A stretch of DNA of 64,000 bases. Source: Amaranthus tricolor. Its lineage: Eukaryota; Streptophyta; Magnoliopsida; Caryophyllales; Amaranthaceae. The position numbers and the translations under genes are program-made. Below the pieces are notes generated by a model that was given only the letters and a program-made list of their open reading frames with translations, was not told the origin of the DNA and ran no database searches. The stretch's first letter is position 1. Each line of letters opens with the position of its first letter. This document shows positions 24,310-39,650 of the stretch, piece by piece. The DNA is taken from NCBI RefSeq assembly GCF_026212465.1, contig NC_080050.1, forward strand, positions 2,171,501 to 2,235,500, given 5' to 3'.

Positions 24310-24880
24310 ACTATGCAAGTCGAGCAATGCTGTCAGAAGCTCTCTGAAGTGCCGCTCGACTAGCTCGCTCGACCGAGCGAGCTTCAGGGTGGGTCGAACG
24401 AGCAGACAGAATGCAATCAGAAACTTCCTGTAGCCCGCTCGACCAAGCGAGCCCCTATTTTGGTTGAGCGATGTCTCTGATACTCCTAGAATGTTGTTTT
24501 TGACTTTTCAAGTACTTGGGGATGTTTCATTATCATTTATTCATAGCTTTAATGTACTTAATGTTACTTAGTGTGATCTCTCCTATAAATAGAGAGCTCT
24601 CATACTCACATAAAACATAAAAAAAAAACACAACCCCTAAGCCAAACACATAGCCTTTTGATTTTATCTTTTACTCAACTGTAATACTTCATTTGTAAGA
24701 GTGTTTTATACTCTTTTGATATAATATAAACAAAAACTACACACGACGGAGGACGTAGCCATCATTGGGTGAACCTCCTTAAATCTTTGTGTCTCTTTGC
24801 AAGTCTTACGTTATCAAACATTGTTTAGTTCATTGTTATTAGTATCGTTCATCAAAGTTCTTAGCGTCAATCGATCTTGG
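24310..24880 (+). mobile_element. Copia-type LTR (solo or truncated)
   Basis: It begins with a hairpin-rich part (CGCTCGACCGAGCGAGC and CCGCTCGACCAAGCGAGC). A TATA box CTATAAATAG stands at about 24583. The sequence GGAGGACGTAGCCATCATTG then GGTGAACCTCCTTAAATC follows at 24748-24787. That last signature is characteristic of the R/U5 of plant Ty1/copia LTRs. No primer binding site or coding region follows, so this is a solo or cut LTR, perhaps adjoining the one at 23824. Confidence 0.6.
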
Positions 24881-26324
24881 CAAATTATTTCAGATATCTA
24901 TATATTCTTACATAAACATATATAACTTTTCATTCTAGATCTTAAAGAAAATCAATGTTTGTTTCATCAAACTATTATTAAAACTGAAGTGACTCAACCA
25001 AAAAAGACAAAAATTAAACACTTAAAAAGTGGTAATATAGAACTTTTTGTATTGAATTATTTCGGAAGGCATCAAACCGTAAAAGCTCACTTAATTTCTT
25101 AATTTATAAAATACTATTTTTTTCACTTTGATAATTATATTATTATAACAAATAAAAAGATTTACTAATTAAGTTTATGTTATAAATGAATTAATTTTGT
25201 AAAATCATATCATCATTCATATCAGTAAATACTTATAGCATCCATATTTTACACGAAAACATATTTTTATAAATGAAATAACAAAATAATAATTTGTTCC
25301 TATTACCCACGTTTGTCTATTTAGTATGACATCGTAAGAGTAATGCTTGTTAAATAACACCAACTCACTTGCTTATGACCAAAAATTTCAGTAAAAATAA
25401 ATTTAATTTTAGTGGGAATATGTTTAGTTCACTTCAACTTAGCTAAGTACTTTTGGCTGATTATTTTGATACAAAGTTCCATTCAAAGATTTCACTCCTA
25501 TCAAGAGCTTGATTTTAATTTCCCGATCCAATCGTCTAAGCCTCTAAGCTGATTCTAAATGATATTAAATAGTCGCTACCTTTTTATTTTTTACGCTATT
25601 CAATACACTTTTTTAATTTTTAATTTCATATGATAAAAAATTCTAAAAAGTTAATATTATAAAAATATATGCATTAAGATGAATCAAACAAGATCCCACT
25701 TGATTATGTTTTACATTATACATACAAAAATATATACCAAATAAATCGATTGATGAACAGTAATTATTACAGAAACTGTAACAACTATAAAATCATGAAA
25801 AAGTATAATACAGTGGCCTTCGAATCAAGAATTGAAACTTAATCAACTATATATTCTACTTCTATGTGATTGTGAAACCTTCTTTATACTTAATTTTACC
25901 CTTACATTTACATACAACCTAAGATTTGCCATTGACGAGAGTGTAGATAATGTATAATACAATCAAAATAAAAACACTTAAATTAAAGTCTACTTTGTAA
26001 AAAGCTCAAATTGTAATTATTATCGTGACAAACTTAATTAAACAGAAGAATACTAATTTATAGAAAAATAGAAATAAGAATTAATTAACATGCTAATTTC
26101 CTCTTCACTAGAAAAAAAAAAAAGTTTGGAAAAAGAATAAAATTGCATGAAATTGCAAAAAAATGCACCAAAATTCCGTCAGATCTCATTTTCACTTTTG
26201 AACTACGCGTCGACAACATTTCTCCATCCCAATTTTGTTAAAGTTAGCTTTCATGTTGACCATTACAAATACTCCATGACTTTACCGACAAAAAAGTTCA
26301 ATGACAATTGAACACGTTATAGCA
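24881..26324. other. AT-rich intergenic DNA with a partial MITE
   Basis: A part at about 25560-25740 (GAATCAAACAAGATCCCACT, TGATTATGTTTT) matches the core of the Stowaway-like family at 26325. It seems to be one half of such an element. No gene was seen. Confidence 0.45.
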
Positions 26325-26577
26325 TAATCCCTCCGATTTGTCCATTTATTTTATGTACTCTATCTAATGCACTTATTCAATCTTTAAAATCTTTAATTAT
26401 ACATTATTAAAAATTATGAAAAGTTGATATGAATAATCCTTGCATTGAGACGAATCAAACAAGATCCCACATGACTATATTTTAACTTATAGATTAATAA
26501 TAAAATACAAATTAAGAGTAAGAGATGAATAGTATCCAAAAAGCAAATAGAACGTTAGTGCTGAATTGGAGGAAGTA
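26325..26577. mobile_element. Stowaway-like MITE with AAGATCCCAC core
   Basis: The left end TAATCCCTCCGATTTGTCCA and the right end (reverse complement ATACTTCCTCCAATTCAGCA) are imperfectly inverted. The core AATCAAACAAGATCCCACAT is shared with copies at about 25620, 30425 and 53360. Confidence 0.55.
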
Positions 26578-27572
26578 TATACTATCTACATCTTTTTCAA
26601 ACCGAGTGACTATATGGCCGCATTCTCTTTATGGACATGGATTGTCACCTTTTTTTCATCTCTAGACTTTAATCATAATTTTTATGAGCGAGATACACAT
26701 GGTAAAATATATCACTTTTAATAACAAATTTAAAAACACAGAGTGAATATTTGGCTACATGTCTATATAAATAATAATAATAGAAGTGCATAGTATTTTT
26801 TTAATGTACTTTCAATTTAAAATACGGAGATGAATAAATGCGAGTGATATTTTACTTTTTTCAATGCGAACTTAAAAGTCAAATAATTTAATAATTGTGA
26901 GTTTTAAAAATTCAAAAATGTTGATATTGAGAAAGTATATATCGAGACGAAGCTATCAAGACCCTTCATGAGTATGTTTTTTTATATATATAGATCGATG
27001 AGAAATCAAAATCAAATAATTTATAAATTCTAATTGAGAAATTAATAAGGGATAAAATTTCATTAAAAGTAATCATTGATTGATATAAATATGTTAATAT
27101 TGTTGTTTGAAATTGTAGAATTGAGTGAATGAGTTATAATGAAGAATCAAGTAATATGTGATACCTTTTAATTAGTAAATGTGTTTGGAAAATAATCGTT
27201 TATTATGTCAAATTAAAAAGATGTCCCAAAATGAAATTTATAATTCATAATGAGAATAACTTTAACATTTTATATTATATTTTTAAAGTTTTTTTATGCC
27301 AACAATTAATATATTGTATTATCTATTAATACATTGATCTAATCCATGTATGTCCATGTATTATAAGTACATTAACATATATTGTGGATGACTCAAATAG
27401 AGAGCTACAACTAAAATATTATACCACAAAGTTTGTTACTAAGATTGATAAAGATATTCTACTGGATTGTGATCATAACATATTGCTATATGTGTCACAA
27501 CACTGAACTTATATAGGATATCTTGATCTTTGTAGATAGTTAATTTAGGTCACATTATATGGGCTGATGGGC
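26578..27572. other. AT-rich intergenic DNA, no gene seen
   Basis: Another degenerate MITE core may lie at 26800-27000 (AAGACCCTTCATGAGTATGT). Nothing else was recognised. Confidence 0.4.
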
Positions 27573-27577
27573 ATATT

Positions 27578-27750
27578 GATATAGGTCGGCTTTGTATTCA
27601 ACAAGAACCAAATTATAAACACACGTTTGTATTTTAAAGTTTCGAATTCAATAAATAAGGCTGATTAGTTTCTATTGTAATGAAATTGTTTTGCGATTTT
27701 TGTGGTTTGAAACAAGGAAAATTAAGAAAGATATGTTGATTGAACAACTT
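27578..27750 (-). repeat. Truncated 3' LTR of the gypsy element
   Basis: The 173 bp align with 28495-28668 of the full LTR (about 90% identical by eye) and include its terminal TATATCA. The similarity stops sharply at GAACAACTT. Confidence 0.88.
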
Positions 27751-28429
27751 TATCCACTTTATGTGCAATGTTAATTAAATCATCAAGACAAGCATAAGGT
27801 TGTAATTCAACAATGTTTCTAATTTTTTAATCTAAACCATTTAAAAATCTTACCAAGATTTGGTGATCATCCTCCTTAAGGTCGCATCTCAAGATCATGG
27901 TTTCAAATTCTCGACCATATTCTTCTACACTCCTGCCATCTTGTTGTAGATGTTGAAGTTTGGTGAAATTCTCTTGCATGTAGTATGAAGGCAGAAACTT
28001 TTCCTTCATTTGCTTCTTCATCTTTTCCCATGATCTAATCTTGTCTTTCCCTTCTCTTTCTCATTTTGCACATTTGCTAGCCCATTGAGTTGAAGCATAT
28101 TTGCGCAATTTTAATGCTACTATCTTTACCTTCTTTTCTTCATCCGTAATCTTGTAATCAAATACTCTTTCAACGGTTCTTACCCATTCAAGGAACTCAT
28201 CTCCATCTAATCTTCCTTCAAATTCTGGAATGTCGACTTTAAGATCATCTCCACGGCTTGTTTGCCTATTAACTTTAGGACTTTCAGACTCATAATCCCC
28301 ACCTTCCCTTAGGGTGCGTTTTAGGTCTAGAAACTCTTTAAGTTGGGCTTGTAGATATTTAATGGTGGCATTTTGCTCTTCAACAATTCTGCTCAAATCA
28401 CTTGTTTCTCCTTCACCACTTTAAGACAT
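27751..28429 (-). pseudogene. Retrotransposon gag pseudogene
   Basis: One frame runs from the ATG at 28427-28429 to the LTR junction. It is broken by three stops: TAA at codon 3 (28421-28423), TGA after WASKCAK (28061-28063) and TAA after RFLNGLD (27827-27829). The segments read DIPEFEGRLDGDEFLEWVRT and FLPSYYMQENFTKLQHLQQD...SVEEYGREFE, which is the retrotransposon gag family (capsid part) of plant Ty3/gypsy elements. There is no frameshift; the first two stops could arise from CAA to TAA and CGA to TGA changes. It is not expressed as an intact protein. Confidence 0.88.
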
Positions 28430-28474
28430 GGTGTTTTGCTTTGTGAATGAACGAAATTAAGGCTAGGAGCGTAG

Positions 28475-28491
28475 CCTTGGCTCTGATACCA
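28475..28491 (-). other. Primer binding site for initiator Met tRNA
   Basis: TGGTATCAGAGCCAAGG, 3 nt after the LTR end, is complementary to the 3' end of plant initiator methionine tRNA. Confidence 0.88.
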
Positions 28492-28494
28492 AGA

Positions 28495-29490
28495 TGATAT
28501 AGATTGGCTTTGTATTAAACAAGAATCAAACTATAAACACACATTTGTATTTTGAAGTTTCGAATTCAATAAATAAGGCTGATTAGTTTCTATTTTATAT
28601 GGAATTGTTTTGTGATTTTTGTGGTTTGAAACAAGGAAAAATTAAGAAAGATAAGTTGATTGAACAACTTAAAAATGGATGAACCAAAGGTTTAATTTCG
28701 ATACAGAATTCACCACGAAATTAAAGCTATGGGCTCCTAAGAACACATTCAATCTTTAACCAAAAGAATGAAAAGCAAAGAACTTCAACTTACTTTCAAC
28801 TATTCCAAGTTAAAATTAAATTGCAAAGAAAGAACAAGAAATGCTCAAAGGTTGTTTGTATTAAAGATGTAATGGAAGTGAATGAATTACAAGAGAGCAA
28901 GTAGCCTATTTATACTAAAGAATTCAGCTACCAAAGATTACAACTTGCAAGAAAAATCTAAATATTACACAAAAGCAAGCTCCCAACAGCTATATTTTTA
29001 AATCTAGTGGATAAAAGCAAGTCTCCAACAGCTATATTTTGAAATCTAGAGGATATTTGGAAATAAAGTTGTTGGCTTGATTTGACTTGATTCGCAAATG
29101 TCCTTCAATAATCTTCATATATCCTTGATGATTTTCAACCATTTTTTTAATTTTATGGTTGAATGTTTTGCTTCGATTCTTGCTTCGCACGCTTTGTCAA
29201 TTTTGAACCCATTGAGCCAAAAATAAATACTAGACTTAAAAGAAAATTACAATTCAACTAACTAAACATGAGACATGATTAAGCTTGATCCTAAACCTGG
29301 CTTAATCATTTCTAAAGGACTAAAATATTTGAAATGAAATAAAAGACTCAAATTATTGAAGACTTAGTTCATGACTACGAAATTAAAGGGCTTGACATTT
29401 GGACTTTGAATTTGAGTGTCTTCTGTTTGATGTATCATTGTATTGAACTTAGCTAGCTCATAAGAATTAGATGTAGGTGATCCTACATCA
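28495..29490 (-). repeat. Complete 5' LTR of the gypsy element (996 bp)
   Basis: It runs from TGATGTAGGATCACCTACAT at 29490 to TATATCA at 28495 on the minus strand. The first 22 bases form a near-perfect hairpin. Confidence 0.85.
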
Positions 29491-29495
29491 CATAT

Positions 29496-32939
<3,444 letters not shown>

Positions 32940-35900
32940 ATGGGATCTGAACCAGAATCTGATGAAAAAAACTCCATAATCCCATCAACAATCCCAAAAC
33001 TCCCATTATTTTCTCTTCAATCTTCAAAATCCCCACAACATTCAGGAAACCTTACTTCCCCTCTTCACACTTCAGCTTCAGTGCCCTTCAAATGGGAGGA
33101 ACACCCAGGAAAGCCCTTACCTTGTCTTACACTTGCCCTTCCTTCTGAAAATACCCCTATCAAAACCCTAGAACTTCCTCCTAGACTCCTTAATGAGACT
33201 AAATTTACCAAAACACCCTCCCCTACAACTGTTCTTGAAGGTCCTTATAATATAGGGAAGTCATCTTCTTTTAGATTCCTTAGGAGAAGACAAGGGTCAT
33301 TTGATGGTAGTGGTGCCCTTAGTTTTGGGGGTAGTGGTGGAAGTAGTCCTGATAAAGGTTTGCTTGGAACTATTGTTCTTAGTAGAAGTAGTAGTAGTAG
33401 AAGAGATCATAAAGGGTTGTTTGGTTCTTGGAGGAAAAAAAGTGGGTGTAATTTTAAGACTAATAATAATAAGCATAATGATACTCATGGGGGTAATTTT
33501 GTCTTTCCAAGCTTCTTATCTGATGATGGTAATAATACTAATGCTACCTGCTGTGATGGTGGTGCTGCTACTGTCAAGGTTAAGAAGCCCAATTTATTGG
33601 GATTGTCACCAGTCAAATCTCACTTCTGGGTAAGTTTATCATCATTTATTTAGTACTAGTTCATCATTTTAGTAGTAGTAGTCACTTTTGTTTTCAAAGT
33701 TCTTACATAAGAGTTCAAAAGTTTGAAGCCATTTGAAACAAATCATTCAAAATTAACTCGATAATTCAAATAAATATATTTTTATTATAATAGCGTGTTT
33801 TGAATTAAGAGATTTATTATAAGTTCAAGATTAAATAAATACCTATTTATTATAATAGCGTGTTTTGAATTAAGAGATTTACCATAAGTTCAAGATCAAA
33901 TCTATCTTTATTAAGAACAAAAAAATCATTCCTAAAAAAGTGAATTAAGACGACAAAATCTTAATCGTAAAAGATTGATTCCTCGAAATGAATCCATAGC
34001 TCACTTCAATGTTCTATTTCTCGAGTATTTTGATTTACTACCATTTTAATGTATGTGATCTTAAAAACAATAAATTACATTGATATAGTAATACTCCAAA
34101 TATAATACTTTATTATAGTAATGCTCCTCAAAATTTGTCATGTTTTCTTGGGAGTGTGAAAGCTGTCAGAAGTGTGTCTGTCCTGCACTCCTGCTAGTCA
34201 GCTGGTCTAAAGCATAAGAAGAGTGTATTACTTTGAGGAGAAACAGTTGTATCAGTACAGGATCTTAGGAAACTCTGTCTAAGAATTAAATTGGTGGGAA
34301 AATATCTGACCTTAAAAACAGGAACCAATTTGATTGATTGTTCAAGCATCCCAAGTTTACTAACCACCTCACTCTCTGAAACTTTCCTAACGTACTCGGT
34401 GTATCTCTTTTATACATTAAAAAAAATTGAGAAGGAAGAAATACGGAAACTCATTACCATAAATAAGGATGCGGCGAAAGAGTTCTCCAGCTCGAGATTG
34501 ATTCTCCAGCTCGAGATTGATTCTCAAACTCTGCAACTATTTGCCCGTTTAAATTTGCTACACTACACTCGAAAACTCTCACATTAATTAGCGTTTGTTT
34601 CTTTATATGTTCCTCAAACTCAAAAAGTTTGTGGGGGTGATTTAAAGGAGTTAAGCGAGTAATATCTTTTTGGTAAATAATTTTGGACCAGATAATTGAT
34701 TAGTAATTTTGTACAAGGATGGAACTTCGTGTGAGAAGGCATCACTTTTAGAGGTTGGGCCATTAAAAGGAAGTACATGACAAATGTGTATAATTGTTTT
34801 TGGGACCAATTTTTTTGAATTGGAAAACAGTTTTGGATATTTTTAACTTAGTATTACCTTTTAGGGGTGCTTGATTTTGCACTTCAGCTACCTTTTTTCT
34901 AATAAAATTTGCAAAATAATGGTTTTTAATTTCACACACAAGCATACCAATAACAAAACAAGTTAAAAAGAGAGAAAATGAATATAGCTCAACTGCCTTT
35001 TTAAAGGTAGGGCAGAGTAGAGAAGGGATGTGAATTGTGATATCTGCTTCCTTTGTGTTTCAATATCAAGACTGAAAGTACATCAATTGTTTCCAACTTT
35101 CCTATACTATTTTTAGTATTTAACATATTTTAGATTCACGATACTTTTTAAAGTAATCTCTTCTTTTCACTGAATTTGCTTTATAGGCATTTGGTAAATA
35201 AACTTAGAAACGCAAGTAAGAGAAATATGAGGATAAGACGAGAATGAAAGAAATATTGTGAATTATGGCTAAAAATAAAAATTGAATAAATATGATAGAA
35301 GAAACTAAAAAGAAAATACGACAAATTTTATGGTATACCTATTTTATACTTCTACTTAGCACCATCACACCATAAGATAAATCTACTTCCATACAAGAAT
35401 TTCTCATTACACCATTACAAGCATAAGATAAGGGTATTTAAAATTTAAAAATAAGGGGGAAAACAAACAAAAACCATAAATTGATGAGTAAATTATTTCC
35501 AACTGCAGAGATTGATAGAGACTTACACTGCCACATTAAAATAGAAAAATAAAACATAATATTTATCAAAATGTTTTCATAATTTCTTTTCCTTTGTTTG
35601 ACATTCCAATTAATTTTCCACCATTCCTTTTATTGAAATAAAAATAAATGTTCTCTAAATTGGCCACTACTAATAAAACTAGGCACTTTTCTTTTTTTTT
35701 TTAGCACTCTTACTTTCTCTTCTTTCATTACCACTTTTAGTTTTCTACTCTGAATTGAAGAAGCTTTCTCCACTCTTTTACAGTAAATACTCATCATAGC
35801 CTAAAACCTAACAAATAACCTATCCTTAATAATGGTGTTCAACCTTATTATTGATCCCCTGACCTCCTCAACTTCACTTAAGTTTGGCCTTATAAACTAT

Positions 35901-38900
35901 CTTTTGTTTTGTCTATCATTCTTATTCTTACAATTTCATCCTCAATAAGTTTATTATTGGAGGAAAAAAAATGAAAGAAAATTGTTTTAGATGATTTAGA
36001 TATGTGCAACGACAAAATACTAGTGACTCGAAAGGAAAAAATAAAATTAGAATTAATGGGTTTTAATAGAAGGTAAGAGAAGACAGACGATGACCTGAAG
36101 GTATAAGTATAACTATCTCAAAACGCTTTATTGGTCAAATATCAGGTCAGATTATTTTTTATCAGGGCAACTTCAGGTCTGATCTTTTCGAGGTTGGGTT
36201 ATTTTTGGATTACGGATCAAGATTTCCGAGTTATAATCCACCTGTTTCGATCGGATTTCAGGTTAATTTTAAATCGGATTAAAAATTAACAAGTGTACCT
36301 AAAGTATATCGGTGAAAAGATATAAATAGTATAGATTTAGTGGTAAAAAATCAAAACAAATGAATGTCAATTTATGTGAACAACCACTAAATTACTGTAG
36401 TGAAAGGGAGTACATGTATTGGACTTTTTCTATTTAGTGGAGCCTAGGAACTAGAACAGGTTCTGCTCAAACATCGAGTTCCTTAATGGAAAGTCGGTAA
36501 TTGATTACTCTTATTCCCCTCTTGTTGAGTGGGTGGGTGATGAGGTTAAATTTCCACAACAATGAAGGAAAATGAGCACTTAAATTCAACTAAAAGGACC
36601 CCATGATACTCTGAAAATGACATACAACAATGCTTCATTTAGAGGTCATTAGCTAACCACCTTTCTTTTGCTTACCTTTCCTATTGGAAATCTAAACTAC
36701 CATCTAAATTATCTTCTACTAACCTCCCATTGCAAACAGTACACACTATTTAGTTACTATAATCAAGTTTTTTTGTTTGAGTTCAATCATTATTAGGTGG
36801 GTTATGTTCTTAAGGATTAAGGACATCATACCTTAATTGTACTTATGTGTGATTAAGCAATATCGTTTTTTCATTTTAGTAAGTAATTTGGAATTTGATT
36901 AAGGATTACTCTTGTTATTCTAAGCAAGACCTTTTAGCATAATTCCGCACATGACAATAATAATGTCAAATCCGTAATCTCAAAAGATTAGATTTGACTA
37001 TAAGAACGTAATTAATTTGATTTTTAGTTCATAATCATGAGATGTGATTGTATTTTACTAAGCTGGTTGTTACAAGCTTACCGCTCACCTTTCTCTTTTC
37101 TCCGGGCTAAACACCTAAAAATCACCTTCGATACTCACAAGTAAAAAGTTTAAAAGTTCAGCACACCATTTTATTCTTACAATTTTACATTTTTTTCATT
37201 TCAATTCAATTCAATTAAATTTTCACTAGATTTGATTTTATAACTGTTTTGGTTTCGACTTATAATATATTATAGTAAAATGACTCAATAAATTATGTGA
37301 TTATTTATGTGAAATTATACATGACTTTTGCTACAAAAAATCAATCTGAAAATATCTTTTTATTAGAGATCACTTAAATAAGATTGCATACATCCGACAC
37401 CTAATTCAAAGTCTCTTTGAGGGATTATGAAAAAGTGTTAATTATGCAATTTTTCACCTGCTCTTAATCATATTCCTGTTTTTGGGGTCTAATTTTAACT
37501 AAAAATTGCTCGCAATAGTGTAAAAATAGAATAAAAAAGTGCAAAATAGATTTCTCTACGCCACCTACTAAAATCATGTAGGGTCATAAGTTTTGTCCTA
37601 GCTTAATTATCATGTGCAAGCATTGATTTTATTATTTATCCTACTCTAATTATGGGCGGAAATTTAAGACATTGGTGAATGCCTTTCTCTAGGGGGGCAA
37701 TAAAGAAACTTAAATATGTCCTACAATGCCATCAGCATGATGTCAGACTCTTAAAGTATTTTAATATGCTAAATCTACAATTTCTGTCCATGACATTAAA
37801 TCAAAGAGAAATAAATTGTTTTTCTTTAAAGAAAAGTTCAATCATATAATGAGACAATTGGATCTCAAATCTAACAAACTTGAATGAATCTAACTTGACT
37901 CAATTTAACTAGATCTTAATTAATCTTTATTTAGATTAATTAGTTTTTCTTAGACAACTGTAAAATATTAAAAAGGTAAAGAATAGAAATAACAATAGAT
38001 TTAATTTGAACTAAATTATATATAGTCTGACTTTGCACCAAATTAAAGTCGGACTTTTTTCACCTGCACTTCAACTTTTATTTAGAGCATAATTCTAAAA
38101 AGCTTAGGAATAAGAAGAAATTCAAAAACGTGTTTGTTGTTCCCTCCTTTTCATAACCAGTAAGCTGTTAAAGTTCTTTATCCTTCTTTGTAGCTTTAAC
38201 ACAGAAAAGCAAAAGAGAGAATAACGACTCATCATTCAAGACTTTTGAAATGGCCGGCAACTCCATTTAAGCCTTAGCATTGTACTATATAGTATAACTA
38301 GTAACCTCGTCTGTCCCACAAAATTTGCCGCATTTTTCTATTTAGTCTGTTTTGTCAAATTTACCTATTTTTTTGCTATGATTTACATTTTTTTAAATTC
38401 TCATCCTTACATTTACTTATATTTTCATTTTATCCTCACATTTTTTCACTATCACACAATATTTACTTTTGTCTTCATTTCCTTAATTTCTCACCAAATT
38501 TTTATAGGTTAAATTTGGTAGCATACACTAATATAGAAATTGTAATTACAAATCTCATAATAATAGTACCACTACAAAAATACTTTCTTGGGTATCAAAC
38601 CCATGTCACACTCACATTGAAGTAGATGAATAATATAGCTTCAACTAGGCATTTAATTATTTAACAACTAAAGTTGGAAAATATGATTAAATTGTATTCT
38701 ATTTAAAGTGTTGCATTTCTATTATCATGTCCTTAGGTAGGGTCTTTTAAGTATTAATAGCATGAAATACATAGGGTTTGTTTTGATACAATTTAATTCT
38801 AGCCATCACTTTTCCTTGCATATAATTGTTTGTAGCTCTATATTATAAAAATAGGTAAATAAGCCAAAGTCTAATTAATAAAGTCAACAGAAGTTGTGAA

Positions 38901-39492
38901 ATGGGTGAAGTCTAGTAGCAATGGAAATTGAGTTGGAAAATGAAACAAAAAAATAAGTGAATGATAGAAATAAGTGATTAAGATAGAGAGAGTATAAGTT
39001 TATAGAAAAAAAATTAAAAGGAGAGTAGGACCATTGCCAAAAAGAAAAGAAAGCAAAAACAGTGGGACAAACTTATATGAAAAGTAATGCAAATTGACTA
39101 ACCAACAAGTCAAAAGCAAATAGTCAATCAAAAAAGAGTCATTTGTCAAATATCCTCTATCCAGTATCCACACCACTTCCTATTTTTATTCAATTCCAAG
39201 ATAAGAAACCATAGTTTATTTCCAAACATTCAAAATAGAAAATATATATATTTCGAAAAAGTCCTAATACTCTAATACGACTTCTAATAATCCATGCAAA
39301 ATTTTAGCATTCTAATACCCTAATGTCGTAAAGTTCTAACCTTAAAAGAGTTTGACGAGTCGAAAGTACGCTGGCATATCTTTGTTGGTTAATAAAAAAT
39401 TGTTTGTGGTACAGGCAGCCATATATGGAGCATTCAAGCAAGTAGTACCCAGTCCTAGGAGAAGTACAAAGTGGAAGAAAGATGCCTGGTAA
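32940..39492 (+). CDS. DUF688-type plant protein, 255 aa, two exons
   Basis: Exon 1 (32940-33629, 230 codons) and exon 2 (39415-39492, 25 codons plus TAA) join at TGG|GCA across a GTAAGT...ACAG intron of 5785 bp. The function of the family is unknown. The protein has SVPFKWEEHPGKP near residues 44-56, the signature of DUF688-type plant proteins; a Ser/Gly-rich middle with RFLRRRQGS and SRSSSSRR; KPNLLGLSPVKS near the exon end; and a conserved-looking tail AAIYGAFKQVVPSPRRSTKW. No signal peptide or membrane segment is visible. The start is the first ATG after a CA-rich leader and gives the MGSEPES start; an upstream in-frame ATG at 32784 would add 52 residues without family features. In Arabidopsis a DUF688 gene lies next to ARF18 (from memory), as here next to the ARF gene. 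Confidence 0.85.
33781..33910. repeat. 65-bp tandem duplication inside the DUF688 intron
   Basis: TTATTATAATAGCGTGTTTT followed by GAATTAAGAGATTTA occurs at 33782 and 33846. Confidence 0.85.
34483..34525. repeat. 19-bp tandem duplication inside the DUF688 intron
   Basis: TTCTCCAGCTCGAGATTGA is repeated at 34483 and 34502, followed by a third partial TTCTC. An open frame passing through it (34291-34587) shows no family resemblance. Confidence 0.8.
38306..38505. mobile_element. Half of a Stowaway-like MITE inside the DUF688 intron
   Basis: CTCGTCTGTCCCACAAAATT and the following TTTGTCAAATTTACCTA resemble the left halves at about 40455-40625 and 59350-59580, and the inverted right half at 55740-55940 (ACAAAATTTG...GGAGGGAGTA type). 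No matching right end was found here. Confidence 0.45.
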
Positions 39493-39626
39493 AAGCCATC
39501 ATTTTTCCTTGTGCAGTAACAAGTCTCAATCAGATCTGCCCCATCTTACCTTCTCTAATTAAAGCTCTCCTTTTCCTTTTTCTGATGAAGCCGACATGAA
39601 TACTCAAAGCTATAAACATGAAAATT

Positions 39627-39650
39627 AAAAAAAAAAAAAAAAAAAAAAAA
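39627..39650. repeat. Poly-A run (24 bp) downstream of the DUF688 stop
   Basis: It lies 135 bp after the stop codon, within the probable 3'UTR. Confidence 0.9.

Larger units (their letters stand above)
27578..29490 (-). mobile_element. Internally deleted Ty3/gypsy-type LTR retrotransposon (1913 bp)
   Basis: Read on the minus strand: a 996-bp 5' LTR (29490 to 28495, TGATGTAGG...TATATCA), a 3-nt spacer, a tRNA-iMet primer binding site TGGTATCAGAGCCAAGG, a gag reading frame with stops, and then only the last 173 bp of the 3' LTR (27750 to 27578). Target duplications CATAT at 27573-27577 and 29491-29495 are perfect. Protease, reverse transcriptase, integrase and most of the 3' LTR are missing. 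The deletion junction lies in AAGTTGTTCAATCAAC, where gag and LTR sequence meet. Confidence 0.88.

Noticed and set aside
33301..33633. Valine/leucine-rich frame overlapping the DUF688 exon
   Set aside because: It is a shadow of exon 1 in another frame, caused by its Ser/Gly-rich codons.
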